Shown here one piece after another: positions 36,751-48,412 of a DNA stretch of 64,000 bases. Origin of the DNA: Ensifer aridi (lineage in GTDB: Bacteria; Pseudomonadota; Alphaproteobacteria; Rhizobiales; Rhizobiaceae); assembly GCF_002078505.1 (NCBI RefSeq), contig NZ_LUAV01000016.1, positions 21,354 through 85,353 on the forward strand. The letters are read 5' to 3'. The notes under the pieces are model-generated. The model worked only from the letters and a program-made list of their open reading frames with translations. It had not been told where the DNA came from and did not search any database. The translations under genes and the position numbers were made by a program. Each line of letters opens with the position of its first letter. The first letter of the stretch is position 1.

Positions 36751-37682
36751 ACCTTCAGGAAAAGGCCCGCGCCTATCCGAAAGCGGTTCCAAAAGAGGAA
36801 GCAGACGGCATCCGCGTCAGCGGCGCCACGGTGACCTATCGCAACGGCCACCGGGCGCTGCGCGATGCCTCCTTCAAGATCCCGACCGGCACGATCGCCG
36901 CTCTCGTCGGCGTCAACGGCAGCGGCAAGTCGACGCTCTTCAAGGCGATCATGGGCTTCGTCCGGCTGGCAAAGGGCGATATTTCGATACTCGGCCTCAC
37001 CGTACCGCAGGCGCTGAAGAAGAACCTCGTCGCCTATGTGCCCCAGGCCGAGGAGGTCGACTGGAATTTCCCCGTCCTTGTCGAGGACGTGGTGATGATG
37101 GGCCGCTACGGTCACATGAACATGCTGCGCATGCCGAAGCACGCCGACCACGAGGCGGTCGAGGCGGCATTGGCTAGGGTCGGGATGAGCGATTTCCGCA
37201 AGCGCCAGATCGGCGAACTCTCCGGCGGCCAGAAGAAGCGCGTCTTCCTGGCCCGGGCGCTCGCGCAGGACGGCCGCGTCATCCTGCTCGACGAGCCCTT
37301 CACCGGCGTCGACGTCAAGACCGAGGATGCGATCATCCGCCTGCTCGTCGCGCTTCGCGAGGAAGGTCGCGTGATGCTCGTCTCCACCCACAATCTCGGC
37401 AGCGTGCCGGAATTCTGCGATCGCACTATCCTTCTGAAAAACACGGTGCTTGCCTACGGGCCGACCGCAACGACCTTCACCCGTGACAATCTCGAACTCG
37501 CCTTCGGCGGCGTATTGCGCCACTTCGTGCTCGGTGGAGAGAACCTGCACGACGATGCCGATCCTCGCCAGCTTGCCGTCATCACCGACGATGAACGGCC
37601 GCTCGTCATGTACGGCGCGAAGGGGCAGATGGTGACGCAGCCCGCGAAGCCCGAAACCCCATCCGAGGCGGACAAGGAATGA
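36747..37682 (+). CDS. sitB: Manganese ABC transporter ATP-binding protein SitB
   Basis: A 311-aa ABC ATPase with Walker A (GVNGSGKST), signature LSGGQKKR, Walker [13 protein letters not shown] and the H-loop STHN. A C-terminal extension of about 50 residues follows the ATPase core. It overlaps both sitA and sitC by ATGA, so the operon is translated as a coupled unit. It energises Mn2+ import. Confidence 0.96.
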   Translation: MNLQEKARAYPKAVPKEEADGIRVSGATVTYRNGHRALRDASFKIPTGTIAALVGVNGSGKSTLFKAIMGFVRLAKGDISILGLTVPQALKKNLVAYVPQAEEVDWNFPVLVEDVVMMGRYGHMNMLRMPKHADHEAVEAALARVGMSDFRKRQIGELSGGQKKRVFLARALAQDGRVILLDEPFTGVDVKTEDAIIRLLVALREEGRVMLVSTHNLGSVPEFCDRTILLKNTVLAYGPTATTFTRDNLELAFGGVLRHFVLGGENLHDDADPRQLAVITDDERPLVMYGAKGQMVTQPAKPETPSEADKE

Positions 37683-38539
37683 TCGCCACGCTTCTCGAGC
37701 CGTTCACCTACACTTACATGGTGAATGCCATGTGGGTCAGCGCGCTCGTCGGCGCCGTCTGCGCCTTCCTCTCGGCCTATCTGATGCTGAAGGGCTGGTC
37801 GCTGATCGGCGACGCGCTTTCGCACGCGATCGTGCCGGGCGTTGCCGGCGCCTATATGCTCGGCCTCCCCTTCTCGCTCGGCGCCTTCTTCTCCGGAGCG
37901 CTCGCCGCGGCCGCCATGCTCTTCCTCAATCAGCGCACGCGATTGAAGGAGGACACGATCATCGGCCTGATCTTCACCTCCTTCTTCGGCCTCGGCCTCT
38001 TCATGGTGTCGCTGTCGCCGACCTCGGTGAACATCCAGACGATCGTGCTCGGCAATATCCTCGCGATCACCCCGGCCGACACGCTGCAACTCGCTCTCAT
38101 CGGCATCGTCTCGCTCGTGATCCTATCGGCGAAATGGAAGGACCTAATGGTGACCTTCTTCGACGAAAGCCACGCCCGTTCGATCGGCATCAATACGACT
38201 TTCCTGAAGGTGCTGTTCTTCACCTTGCTCTCGGCCTGCACGGTCGCGGCCTTGCAGACCGTCGGCGCCTTTCTCGTCATCGCCATGGTCGTGACGCCCG
38301 GCGCAACCGCCTACCTCATCACCGACCGCTTCCCGCGGCTGATCGTGATCAGCATCGCCATCGGCGCGCTGACGAGCTTCGTCGGTGCCTATTCCAGCTA
38401 TTTCCTCGACGGCGCGACCGGCGGCATCATCATCGTGCTGCAGACGGCGATCTTCCTGCTCGCCTTCGTGCTTGCCCCCAAGCACGGACTGCTTGCCGCC
38501 CGTCGCCGCGCATCTGAAGCATTGGAGACCGCAGGATGA
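37679..38539 (+). CDS. sitC: Manganese ABC transporter permease SitC
   Basis: A 286-aa ABC-3 family permease with about eight or nine membrane helices. It has the family segments [18 protein letters not shown] and [16 protein letters not shown]. It pairs with the homologous SitD to form the membrane channel. ATGA overlaps are present at both ends. Confidence 0.95.
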   Translation: MIATLLEPFTYTYMVNAMWVSALVGAVCAFLSAYLMLKGWSLIGDALSHAIVPGVAGAYMLGLPFSLGAFFSGALAAAAMLFLNQRTRLKEDTIIGLIFTSFFGLGLFMVSLSPTSVNIQTIVLGNILAITPADTLQLALIGIVSLVILSAKWKDLMVTFFDESHARSIGINTTFLKVLFFTLLSACTVAALQTVGAFLVIAMVVTPGATAYLITDRFPRLIVISIAIGALTSFVGAYSSYFLDGATGGIIIVLQTAIFLLAFVLAPKHGLLAARRRASEALETAG

Positions 38540-39387
38540 TCTCGCTCGACATGCTCCTTGCCGTGTTCGAATTCGAGTTCATGCGCAACGCGCTCCTGAT
38601 CTCGGTTCTGGTCGCGATCCCGACGGCGATGCTCTCCTGCTTCCTCGTGCTGAAGGGCTGGTCGCTGATGGGCGACGCGATCTCGCACGCGGTCTTCCCC
38701 GGCGTCGTCGTCTCCTATATCGTTGGCCTACCGCTCGCCGCCGGCGCCTTTGCCGCCGGCATGTGCTGCGCACTCCTCACCGGCTATCTCAAGGACAACA
38801 GCCGCATTAAACAGGACACGGTGATGGGCGTCGTCTTTTCCGGCATGTTCGGCCTCGGTCTCGTCCTCTACGTGAACATCCAGAGCGACGTGCATCTCGA
38901 TCATATCCTCTTCGGCGACATGCTCGGCATCGGCTGGGGCGACATTCTCGAGACGGGCCTCATCGCGGCCGTGGCAGCCGGCATCCTCGCCTTCAAGTGG
39001 CGCGATCTCCTGCTGCATGCCTTCGATCCGGCGCAGGCACGCGCCGTCGGCCTGCCGGTCGGGTGGCTGCATTACGGTTTGCTGGCGATCCTGTCGCTAA
39101 CGATCGTCGGCGCGCTCAAGGCGGTCGGGCTGATCCTTGCCATCGCCATGCTGATCTCCCCCGGCGCGATCGCCTATCTCGTCACGCGGACGTTCCGCGG
39201 CATGCTGATCGTCGCCGTCGCGGTCGCCGCCATTGCCTCCTTTTCCGGCGTCTATCTCTCCTTTTTCATCGACAGCGCCCCGGCCCCGACGATCGTGCTC
39301 TTGATGACGGCGATCTTCCTCCTCGCCTTCGCCTATTCCACCTGGAAGACGGCGCGCATGGAGGCGCGGCGAACGAGCGTGGAATAG
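38536..39387 (+). CDS. sitD: Manganese ABC transporter permease SitD
   Basis: A 283-aa ABC-3 permease paralogous to SitC (LKGWSLMGDAISHAVFPG; LAIAMLISPGAIAYL). It has about eight membrane helices and is the last gene of the Mur-controlled operon. The following 241 nt hold no gene I can support; they contain GC-rich repeat-like sequence and a short GCGGGA/TCCCGC stem near 39579-39604. Confidence 0.95.
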   Translation: MISLDMLLAVFEFEFMRNALLISVLVAIPTAMLSCFLVLKGWSLMGDAISHAVFPGVVVSYIVGLPLAAGAFAAGMCCALLTGYLKDNSRIKQDTVMGVVFSGMFGLGLVLYVNIQSDVHLDHILFGDMLGIGWGDILETGLIAAVAAGILAFKWRDLLLHAFDPAQARAVGLPVGWLHYGLLAILSLTIVGALKAVGLILAIAMLISPGAIAYLVTRTFRGMLIVAVAVAAIASFSGVYLSFFIDSAPAPTIVLLMTAIFLLAFAYSTWKTARMEARRTSVE

Positions 39388-39628
39388 GTGGTCTCAGGTC
39401 GAATCGTTCCAAAGCCCTCTTCCCCTTGTGTGGAGGAGTTGGGGAGGGGCCGCGGCGCAAGCCTGGGAGAGCGACGTTTGCGCTCCCGCCATCTGCCTCT
39501 CTCGGCTGTTTCGAGCACGACGCCTCTTGGACGCCGGCGCGATGATCCCGTATTGTGCGCCGTCTTCAAAAGATGCGATGCGGGAGCGGAAACACGCGTC
39601 CCGCGCTAAGGCGGAGCAATGAGGGGAT

Positions 39629-40555
39629 ATGGAGGAGAAGCAGGAAGGCCGTTCCGGCGTCGCTTTCTTCTTGATCGCCGTCGCGCTGATCTTCACGGCA
39701 ATTCTCGCGACCGTGCTCTTCGCCAATGAACAACGCAACCTGAAACAACTCCTCGCCGCAATGGGTCTTGAGATCAAGCCGCCGGAAAAGGAGCGGCTGC
39801 CCGAGCATGCTGCGCCGCGCAAGCGGCCGGAACCGCAAAAAGCACTCCTGCCCACCCAGATCTTTGCGGACCTCAAGACGCCGGAGCAGCAATTCATCCG
39901 CGAAATCCGCAGCGACCCGCGTGCGCTTTGCGAAGGCCTGCGCGAGGCTGGCTTCCGCGACCTCGAATGGAAGTCGGCCGAGAGCGGCCGGTGGGAATGC
40001 TCCACGCTCGTTCCCTTTCCCCGCCCGGGCGAGGGGCAAAGCTCGTCCATTTTCATCTTGGTCAAGGGCAGCGGCGAGGATGAGATCACCTCCTTCCGCG
40101 TGAAGCTCAACATCGAGAACGCTGAGGACACGCAGGCCGTCACGAGTGCGGCGGCGAAGGCTGCTTCCGTCTTCCTGACCGAGGTCCGCTGGGCCGATAG
40201 CACCAGCATCGCCTTGAAGATCCAGGCGTTGAAGGAGTTCGATCTCAAACGTTTCGGCAGCCGCATCCAGCTGAAGCGGGAATCGGGCGAAACGCCCAGG
40301 TACAATTTCCTCGCCAATCAGGCGGCGCGGACGCGACCGAAGAGCGTTGCCGAGGTCTATTTCGACCGCGAGAGATGGCTGCCGCCCGGCGACGGCTCGA
40401 TCGTCTCCTTCGTCCGAGGCCCGAGCGGCTGGGATATGGCGAGCGCGCCGGCAGACACGCGGGCGGGCGCGGGCGACCGGCCGCAACGCCCAGGCACTGA
40501 TGCGGGATCGCAATCGTCAGCGATCGATCCGCGTCGAGAGGATGATCGACGATAG
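39629..40555 (+). CDS. Membrane-anchored hypothetical protein (possibly DUF6030 family)
   Basis: A 308-aa protein with an N-terminal anchor (residues about 10-32), a Pro/Lys/Glu-rich linker (about 48-75) and a globular domain (about 80-265) that should lie in the periplasm. The tail is low-complexity Arg/Asp/Gly-rich. It resembles a rhizobial family I believe is DUF6030, but I am not certain. GAGGGG precedes the ATG. The last 39 nt overlap the convergent lrp gene, which suggests the disordered tail is a late extension. Function unknown. Confidence 0.75.
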   Translation: MEEKQEGRSGVAFFLIAVALIFTAILATVLFANEQRNLKQLLAAMGLEIKPPEKERLPEHAAPRKRPEPQKALLPTQIFADLKTPEQQFIREIRSDPRALCEGLREAGFRDLEWKSAESGRWECSTLVPFPRPGEGQSSSIFILVKGSGEDEITSFRVKLNIENAEDTQAVTSAAAKAASVFLTEVRWADSTSIALKIQALKEFDLKRFGSRIQLKRESGETPRYNFLANQAARTRPKSVAEVYFDRERWLPPGDGSIVSFVRGPSGWDMASAPADTRAGAGDRPQRPGTDAGSQSSAIDPRREDDRR

Positions 40556-40948
40556 CGTCTTTTCGACGCCTTCGATTTCGCCGATTCGATCGATCAAATG
40601 GTCCAGTTCGCTGATCGAGGCTGCGGCAACAACGGCGATCAAATCGAAGCTGCCGCTCACCGAATGCAGCGTGCGGATCTCGCGGATCGCCGCGAGTTCC
40701 GGCGTAACCCGGCTCAGCGCCCGGGGCGCGATGGTGACCAGCACATGCGCCTTGACGAGGCCCTGCTCATAGCCCTCCGAAAGCCGCACGCCGTAGCCTG
40801 CGATCACCCCTTCGCGCTCCAGCCGCTCGATGCGCGCCTGTACCGTCGTGCGAGAGAGACCGAGTCGGCGGGCGATCGTCGCGGTCGGCATGCGGGCGTT
40901 CTCGCTCAGCACGGCGAGCAGTTCGCGATCTTTGTCGGTCATTTGCAT
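40517..40948 (-). CDS. Lrp/AsnC-family regulator divergent from saccharopine dehydrogenase-like gene
   Basis: A 143-aa feast/famine regulator. The N-terminal helix-turn-helix (PTATIARRLGLSRTTVQARIERL) is followed by the RAM effector domain (about 65-143). It is divergent from a saccharopine/lysine dehydrogenase-family gene, with a GATCGGC-N5-GCCGATC dyad between them, so it likely controls that gene with an amino acid (lysine or a relative) as effector. The start is ambiguous between ATG codons at 40948 and 40942. Confidence 0.9.
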   Translation of the reverse strand: MQMTDKDRELLAVLSENARMPTATIARRLGLSRTTVQARIERLEREGVIAGYGVRLSEGYEQGLVKAHVLVTIAPRALSRVTPELAAIREIRTLHSVSGSFDLIAVVAAASISELDHLIDRIGEIEGVEKTLSSIILSTRIDR

Positions 40949-40960
40949 ATCGTCGACTCC

Positions 40961-40979
40961 GATCGGCGAAATGCCGATC
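40961..40979. promoter_or_regulatory. Candidate operator between lrp and lysine-dehydrogenase-like gene
   Basis: A perfect 7-bp dyad GATCGGC-GAAAT-GCCGATC, 12 nt from the regulator start and about 97 nt from the divergent enzyme gene. It is a plausible Lrp-family site. Confidence 0.45.
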
Positions 40980-41075
40980 TCTTCCCGGCGATTTAGCCAG
41001 ATCGACGCTTCAAATCAACGGAATCCGGCAGGATAATTACGACTGAAGAAGCTCATACCCTGGGAAAAAAGAAGA

Positions 41076-42176
41076 ATGAAAGACATCGTCGTCATCGGCG
41101 CCGGCAAGATCGGCTCGACCATTGCGCGCATGCTGGCGCATACCGGCGAATATCGGGTCTGCGTCGCCGATCGCAGCGCCGAGCAGCTGGCGCAGATCGA
41201 AAAGCACGATGCAATTTCGACCGCCGTCATCGACATTGCCGACCGCAATGCGCTGGCCGGCCTGCTCGCCGGCAAGTTCGCGATGCTGAGCGCCGCGCCC
41301 TTCCATCTTACAGTCGCGATCGCCGAGGCGGCAGCCGAGGCGGAGATCCACTATCTCGATCTCACCGAGGACGTCGAGTCGACCCGCCAGGTCAAGACGA
41401 TTGCGGCACAAGCGAAGACGGCCTTCATCCCGCAATGCGGCCTCGCTCCCGGCTTCATCTCGATCGTCGCCAACGATCTCACCAGGCATTTCGACACGCT
41501 CGAGAGCGTGCGCATGCGCGTCGGCGCCCTGCCGCAATACCCGTCCAATGCGCTCAACTACAATCTCACCTGGAGCACGGACGGCGTCATCAACGAATAT
41601 ATCGAGCCCTGCGAGGCGATCGTCGAGGGTTCTCTGATCGAAGTTCCGGCAATGGAAGAGCGCGAGGAGTTCTCGCTCGACGGAGTCACCTACGAAGCCT
41701 TCAACACCTCCGGCGGCCTCGGCACCCTTTGCGAGACGCTTAAGGGCAAGGTGCGGACGCTGAACTACAAGACGATCCGCTATCCCGGTCACGCCGCAAT
41801 CTTCAAGGCGCTTCTCAATGACCTCGGCCTGCGTCACCGCCGCGAGGTGCTGAAGGACATTCTCGAGAATGCACTGCCGACGACGACCCAGGATGTGGTC
41901 GTCATCTTCGTCACCGTCTCCGGCTACCGCGAAGGCCGCCTGATCCAGGAGACCTACGCCAACAAGGTCTATAGCGGCGTCGTTGCAGGACGCATGCAGA
42001 GCGGCATCCAGATCACGACGGCCGGCAGCATCTGCGCCGTGCTCGACCTGCTCGCCGAAGGCAAGATCCCGACAAAGGGCTTCGTGCGCCAGGAAGACAT
42101 CGCGCTCGACACCTTCCTCGCCAACCGCTTCGGCCGCTATTACGCTCAGAAGCACGAGGAACGCGCGGCGAGCTGA
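41076..42176 (+). CDS. Saccharopine dehydrogenase-family oxidoreductase (possible lysine 6-dehydrogenase)
   Basis: A 366-aa NAD(P) oxidoreductase. The N-terminal Rossmann motif is VIGAGKIGSTIA; a saccharopine dehydrogenase catalytic/C-terminal domain follows (about 125-350, with HYLDLTED and PQCGLAPGF). The length fits lysine 6-dehydrogenase and related enzymes that lack the long saccharopine-specific regions. The divergent Lrp/AsnC regulator supports a role in amino-acid catabolism. The exact substrate is not proven by sequence. The start at 41076 is in a GGGAAAAAAGAAG context; a strong terminator follows. Confidence 0.85.
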   Translation: MKDIVVIGAGKIGSTIARMLAHTGEYRVCVADRSAEQLAQIEKHDAISTAVIDIADRNALAGLLAGKFAMLSAAPFHLTVAIAEAAAEAEIHYLDLTEDVESTRQVKTIAAQAKTAFIPQCGLAPGFISIVANDLTRHFDTLESVRMRVGALPQYPSNALNYNLTWSTDGVINEYIEPCEAIVEGSLIEVPAMEEREEFSLDGVTYEAFNTSGGLGTLCETLKGKVRTLNYKTIRYPGHAAIFKALLNDLGLRHRREVLKDILENALPTTTQDVVVIFVTVSGYREGRLIQETYANKVYSGVVAGRMQSGIQITTAGSICAVLDLLAEGKIPTKGFVRQEDIALDTFLANRFGRYYAQKHEERAAS

Positions 42177-42229
42177 GTTTTGCCCCGCTCCTCTGGGGCG
42201 ATTGATGCTCATCCTCGGAAGAGAGACCC

Positions 42230-42258
42230 AAAATGCCCGGACACGATCCGGGCATTTT
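42230..42258 (+). terminator. Rho-independent terminator of the dehydrogenase-like gene
   Basis: A perfect 12-bp stem AAAATGCCCGGA / TCCGGGCATTTT with a CACGA loop. The A/T flanks allow it to act in either direction. Confidence 0.8.
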
Positions 42259-42290
42259 GCGTTCACGGCAGTCTCGCCCGGAGCCGCCCA

Positions 42291-42440
42291 TCCCCCTCAT
42301 CCGGTCTGCCGGCCACCTTTTCCCCGCAGGCGGAGCGAAGGAGACCCGCGGCACCCGACCGTTCCCCCTCCCCCATGAGGAGGCGGTGCGGCGATACTCG
42401 GCCCTCTCCCACTTGTGGGGAGAGGGCTAGCGTGAGGTGC
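42291..42440 (+). repeat. Composite intergenic repeat, copy A
   Basis: It contains CTCATCC...CCGGCCACCTTTTCCCCGC...GCGAAGGAGA followed by a GCCCTCTCCC / GGGAGAGGGC hairpin (42401-42427) and a CTAGCGTGAGG end. The same two blocks occur inverted at 51521-51635. Confidence 0.65.
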
Positions 42441-42527
42441 ATTTGAACACGCTCTGTAAGCGGCGACTGTCACTCGACCCGTCGTCAAATGTTGCTGACA
42501 ACGAACGGAGGCGATTGCCTTAAACAC

Positions 42528-42552
42528 GAAAAACCCCGCTCGAGGCGGGGTT
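42528..42552 (-). terminator. Rho-independent terminator of the atp operon
   Basis: On the minus strand, an AACCCCGC / GCGGGGTT stem followed by a T run, 34 nt past the atpC stop codon. Confidence 0.85.
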
Positions 42553-42585
42553 CGATGAGCATTATCCCTCGTCGGGATGTCCCTT

Positions 42586-42990
42586 TCAGGCGGGGATGAC
42601 GATCTCCCCGAGCTTCGTCAGCTCGGCGATGAACTGTTCGATGCGCGTCTTCTTCTCGTCGACAGCGCCTTCGAGTTCGGCGCGCGCCGCGTCGATGCGG
42701 TTCTCGAGGATCGTACGATCGAGCTCGTCGACATGGACCGCCGATTCGGCAAGGAGCGTGCAGCCATCGGGCAGGATATCGGCGAAGCCGCCGAAGACGG
42801 CGAAACGCTCGGTCTTGCCGCCGGCCGTCTTCACCGTGACCACACCCGGCTTGACGGTCGTCATGGTCGGCGCGTGATGGGCCATCACGGTCATCTCACC
42901 CTCGGTCGCCGGAATGACGACTTCCGTAACCTTTTCGGAGAGCAGCAGGCGCTCGGGGGAAACAAGCTCAAAATTGAAACTGTCGGCCAT
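42586..42990 (-). CDS. atpC: F1F0 ATP synthase epsilon subunit
   Basis: A 134-aa epsilon subunit. The N-terminal beta-sandwich (about 1-88; FNFELVSPERLLL, HHAPTMTTVKPG) is followed by a C-terminal two-helix hairpin (about 90-134) that can inhibit ATP hydrolysis. The start at 42990 (MADSFNF) is the family norm; an ATG two codons upstream is also possible. It lies 122 nt after atpD and is the last gene of the operon. Confidence 0.95.
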   Translation of the reverse strand: MADSFNFELVSPERLLLSEKVTEVVIPATEGEMTVMAHHAPTMTTVKPGVVTVKTAGGKTERFAVFGGFADILPDGCTLLAESAVHVDELDRTILENRIDAARAELEGAVDEKKTRIEQFIAELTKLGEIVIPA

Positions 42991-43112
42991 GACCATTCAC
43001 TTCCGGTAAGCGCACCGCGAGATGGCGGCGGCTGTGCATGTTCTCAACCGCTTGAGCCGCGGCGGAATGAAAACCATGGCGCGGTCGCTCCGCGCCACGG
43101 TTCACGATGCAA

Positions 43113-45532
<2,420 letters not shown>

Positions 45533-45559
45533 CCGTTGTCCGTCCTAGTTGAGGTCCGC

Positions 45560-47089
45560 TCAGGCGAAAGACTTGGCGAAGCTGTCGATTGCGGTCTTCA
45601 GCTTGGCCTTGGTGTCGTCCGAGATCGCCTTTTCCGTGCGGATCGTGTCGAGGACGGCTTTGCCTTCCGAACGCAGATAGGAAAGCAGGCCCTGTTCGAA
45701 CTTGCCGACTTCGTTGACCGGCAGCTTGTCGAGGTAGCCGTTGACGCCGGCGAAGATGACCGCGACCTGTTCTTCCGTCTTCAGCGGCGAGAACTGCGGC
45801 TGCTTCAGGAGTTCGGTCAGGCGGGCGCCGCGGTTCAGGAGGCGCTGCGTCGCGGCGTCGAGGTCGGAGCCGAACTGCGCAAAAGCGGCCATTTCGCGGT
45901 ACTGCGCGAGTTCGCCCTTAATCGAGCCGGCGACTTGCTTCATCGCCTTGATCTGAGCGGAGGAACCGACGCGCGAAACCGACAGACCGACATTAACGGC
46001 CGGGCGGATGCCTTGGTAGAACAGGTCGGTTTCAAGGAAGATCTGACCGTCGGTGATCGAGATCACGTTGGTCGGAATGAACGCGGACACGTCGTTGCCC
46101 TGCGTCTCGATGACCGGCAGAGCCGTCAGCGAGCCGGCGCCGTTGTCGTCATTGAGCTTTGCAGCGCGCTCCAGAAGACGGGAATGCAGGTAGAAGACGT
46201 CGCCCGGATAGGCTTCGCGGCCCGGCGGGCGGCGGAGAAGCAGTGACATCTGACGGTAGGCGACGGCCTGCTTGGAAAGGTCGTCATAGCCGATCAGCGC
46301 ATGCTTGCCGTTGTCGCGGAAGTATTCGCCCATCGTGCAGCCGGCGAACGGAGCGAGATACTGCATCGGCGCCGGATCGGAGGCGGTGGCGGCAATGATG
46401 ATCGAGTACTGCAGAGCGCCGCGCTCTTCGAGAACCTTCACGAACTGCGCAACCGTCGAGCGCTTCTGGCCGATGGCGACGTAGACGCAATAGAGCTTGT
46501 CCTGCTCCGGGCCGTTGTCGTGGATCGGCTTCTGGTTCAGGAAGGTGTCGAGGATGATCGCGGTCTTGCCGGTCTGGCGGTCCCCGATGACGAGCTCGCG
46601 CTGGCCGCGGCCGACCGGGATGAGGGCGTCGATCGCCTTGAGGCCGGTCGACATCGGCTCATGCACCGACTTGCGCGGAATGATGCCAGGCGCCTTGATG
46701 TCGACGCGGGCACGCTGCTTGGCGTTGATCGGGCCCTTGCCGTCGATCGGGTTGCCGAGCGCGTCGACGACGCGGCCGAGCAGTTCCGGGCCGACCGGGA
46801 CGTCCACGATGGCGCCGGTCCGCTTGACGATGTCGCCCTCCTTGATGTCGCGGTCGGAGCCGAAGATAACGACACCGACGTTATCGGCTTCGAGGTTCAG
46901 CGCCATGCCGCGAATTCCGCCCGGGAATTCGACCATCTCGCCTGCCTGGACATTGTCGAGGCCGTAGACGCGGGCAATACCGTCACCGACGGAGAGCACC
47001 TGACCGACTTCGGAGACTTCTGCTTCCTGGCCGAAATTTTTGATCTGATCTTTGAGAATTGCGGAAATTTCCGCGGCGCGGATATCCAT
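45560..47089 (-). CDS. atpA: F1F0 ATP synthase alpha subunit
   Basis: A 509-aa non-catalytic nucleotide-binding subunit with P-loop GDRQTGKT and the alpha-type [22 protein letters not shown] segment. Its first codon shares one base with the last codon of atpH, indicating tight coupling. With beta subunits it forms the F1 hexamer. Confidence 0.98.
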   Translation of the reverse strand: MDIRAAEISAILKDQIKNFGQEAEVSEVGQVLSVGDGIARVYGLDNVQAGEMVEFPGGIRGMALNLEADNVGVVIFGSDRDIKEGDIVKRTGAIVDVPVGPELLGRVVDALGNPIDGKGPINAKQRARVDIKAPGIIPRKSVHEPMSTGLKAIDALIPVGRGQRELVIGDRQTGKTAIILDTFLNQKPIHDNGPEQDKLYCVYVAIGQKRSTVAQFVKVLEERGALQYSIIIAATASDPAPMQYLAPFAGCTMGEYFRDNGKHALIGYDDLSKQAVAYRQMSLLLRRPPGREAYPGDVFYLHSRLLERAAKLNDDNGAGSLTALPVIETQGNDVSAFIPTNVISITDGQIFLETDLFYQGIRPAVNVGLSVSRVGSSAQIKAMKQVAGSIKGELAQYREMAAFAQFGSDLDAATQRLLNRGARLTELLKQPQFSPLKTEEQVAVIFAGVNGYLDKLPVNEVGKFEQGLLSYLRSEGKAVLDTIRTEKAISDDTKAKLKTAIDSFAKSFA

Positions 47090-47655
47090 CAGCCGACCTC
47101 TTTCAGTGCAAGCTTAAGGGTAGAGAGTTTGGTGCGAAGGGAGGTGTCAATCTGGCGGGACCCGACCTTGACGATCAGACCTCCAAGAATAGACGGGTCG
47201 ACGGTGACGTTGACCGCCACGTCTTTGCCGGTGACGCCTTTCAGCGTCGCCTTCAATTCGGTTTGCTGCGCTTCAGTCAGCGCATGCGCCGACGTCACGT
47301 CGGCAGTGATTTCACCCCGGTGGCGCGCAGCGATCAGGCGGAAGGCCTTGATGACGCCCGGCAGCGCGAAGAGGCGGCGGTTGCGCGCGACGACCCTGAG
47401 GAAGTTGCCGGTGAGCCCGGAGAAGCCGAACTTCTCGACGAGCGCCGAAACGGCCTTGAACTGGTCTTCGGCGGAAAACACGGGACTGACGATGAGACGC
47501 TTGAGATCCTCGCTGCCGTCGATCAGTGCCTGGACGCGAGCGAGATCGGCGCCGACCGCCTCGACGGAACCAGCCTCGAGCGCCAGCTCGAAGAGAGAGG
47601 ATGCATATCGTTCTGCAACACCGGAAATAAGCTGGGATGTGTCTGCCACGGGCAC
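47089..47655 (-). CDS. atpH: F1F0 ATP synthase delta subunit
   Basis: A 188-aa stator subunit (OSCP family) linking F1 to the peripheral stalk. It has an N-terminal helical bundle (about 10-115; [13 protein letters not shown]) and a C-terminal domain with [20 protein letters not shown]. The start is a GTG: either 47655 (MPVADTSQ, the form familiar in rhizobia) or 47649, which has better spacing to GAGAGAAG. It is the first gene of atpHAGDC. F0 genes are absent, as expected in alphaproteobacteria with a split operon. Confidence 0.95.
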   Translation of the reverse strand: MPVADTSQLISGVAERYASSLFELALEAGSVEAVGADLARVQALIDGSEDLKRLIVSPVFSAEDQFKAVSALVEKFGFSGLTGNFLRVVARNRRLFALPGVIKAFRLIAARHRGEITADVTSAHALTEAQQTELKATLKGVTGKDVAVNVTVDPSILGGLIVKVGSRQIDTSLRTKLSTLKLALKEVG

Positions 47656-47904
47656 AAGCTTCTCTCAAAATCATCCAAGAACGTCAGCAGCGGCGAACCG
47701 TTGACTTAACATCTTGAATTTGCTGCAATAACTCGCAGGACATCGAGGCCGTTCGACCCACTTCCCCCGCAATTCGCGGTTCGTCTAGCATAGGATGTTT
47801 GGACTCGCAACACGCCAAGGGCACGAATGCGGCATAAGTCGGCTGGTTCAGTCGATATTTGCTGTAAATTCCGTTGCAGCCTGCTGCAGGCCGTCTCCGG
47901 CGGG

Positions 47905-48291
47905 TCAGATCAGCCCGAAGACATAGGCAAGCGGCAGGATCGCAAGCGCCAACTGGACGGCGAGCGCGGCCCAGTTGAAAAGCGTGACGCCATTGTCGCT
48001 CATCATCGAAAGCATGCGGCCGAAGGCAGCGAGTGCGAAGGCGGCTCCGACGGCGAGATAGACCCAGGTTTGCGCCAGCATGAGGGCCGCGAGACCGAGG
48101 CCCAGATGCATTCCGCCCATGGTGGAGCGGGCCTCCGCCAGTCCGCCGCGACGTCCCTCTGCGACACCGATGCCGGCGGCGCGAAAGGTAAGGCGAGGCG
48201 CGAAGAGCATGACAAGGCCGATCAGTGCCGCCATCGCGGCGGCGCAGAAGGCCAGGAACTCCCCGGTTTCCGTCGGAATATAGAACTCCAT
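47905..48291 (-). CDS. Hypothetical small membrane protein (DUF4345-like)
   Basis: A 128-aa inner-membrane protein with four hydrophobic helices (about 11-31, 53-75, 78-97 and 104-125). The topology and size resemble the DUF4345 family, an assignment I make with low certainty. I use the ATG at 48291 because AGGG lies at proper spacing; an ATG two codons upstream abuts it. It is a single gene between the atp operon and priA. Function unknown. Confidence 0.75.
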   Translation of the reverse strand: MEFYIPTETGEFLAFCAAAMAALIGLVMLFAPRLTFRAAGIGVAEGRRGGLAEARSTMGGMHLGLGLAALMLAQTWVYLAVGAAFALAAFGRMLSMMSDNGVTLFNWAALAVQLALAILPLAYVFGLI

Positions 48292-48412
48292 GGCCATCCC
48301 TGCGGCAAATCATCTCAGTGCATACACCGCCCACGATTCCTCGTCGGCGCGCCATTGGTCTAGCGCATGTCGGCGCCAAAGGGAATCCGCTGTATCGCCA
48401 AAGGAGATTCGA

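Larger units (their letters stand above)
42177..42585. other. Gene-free region with terminators and a composite repeat
   Basis: About 409 nt between the dehydrogenase-like gene and atpC. It holds a strong plus-strand terminator, a composite rhizobial repeat and the minus-strand atp operon terminator. I see no coding gene. Confidence 0.7.
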
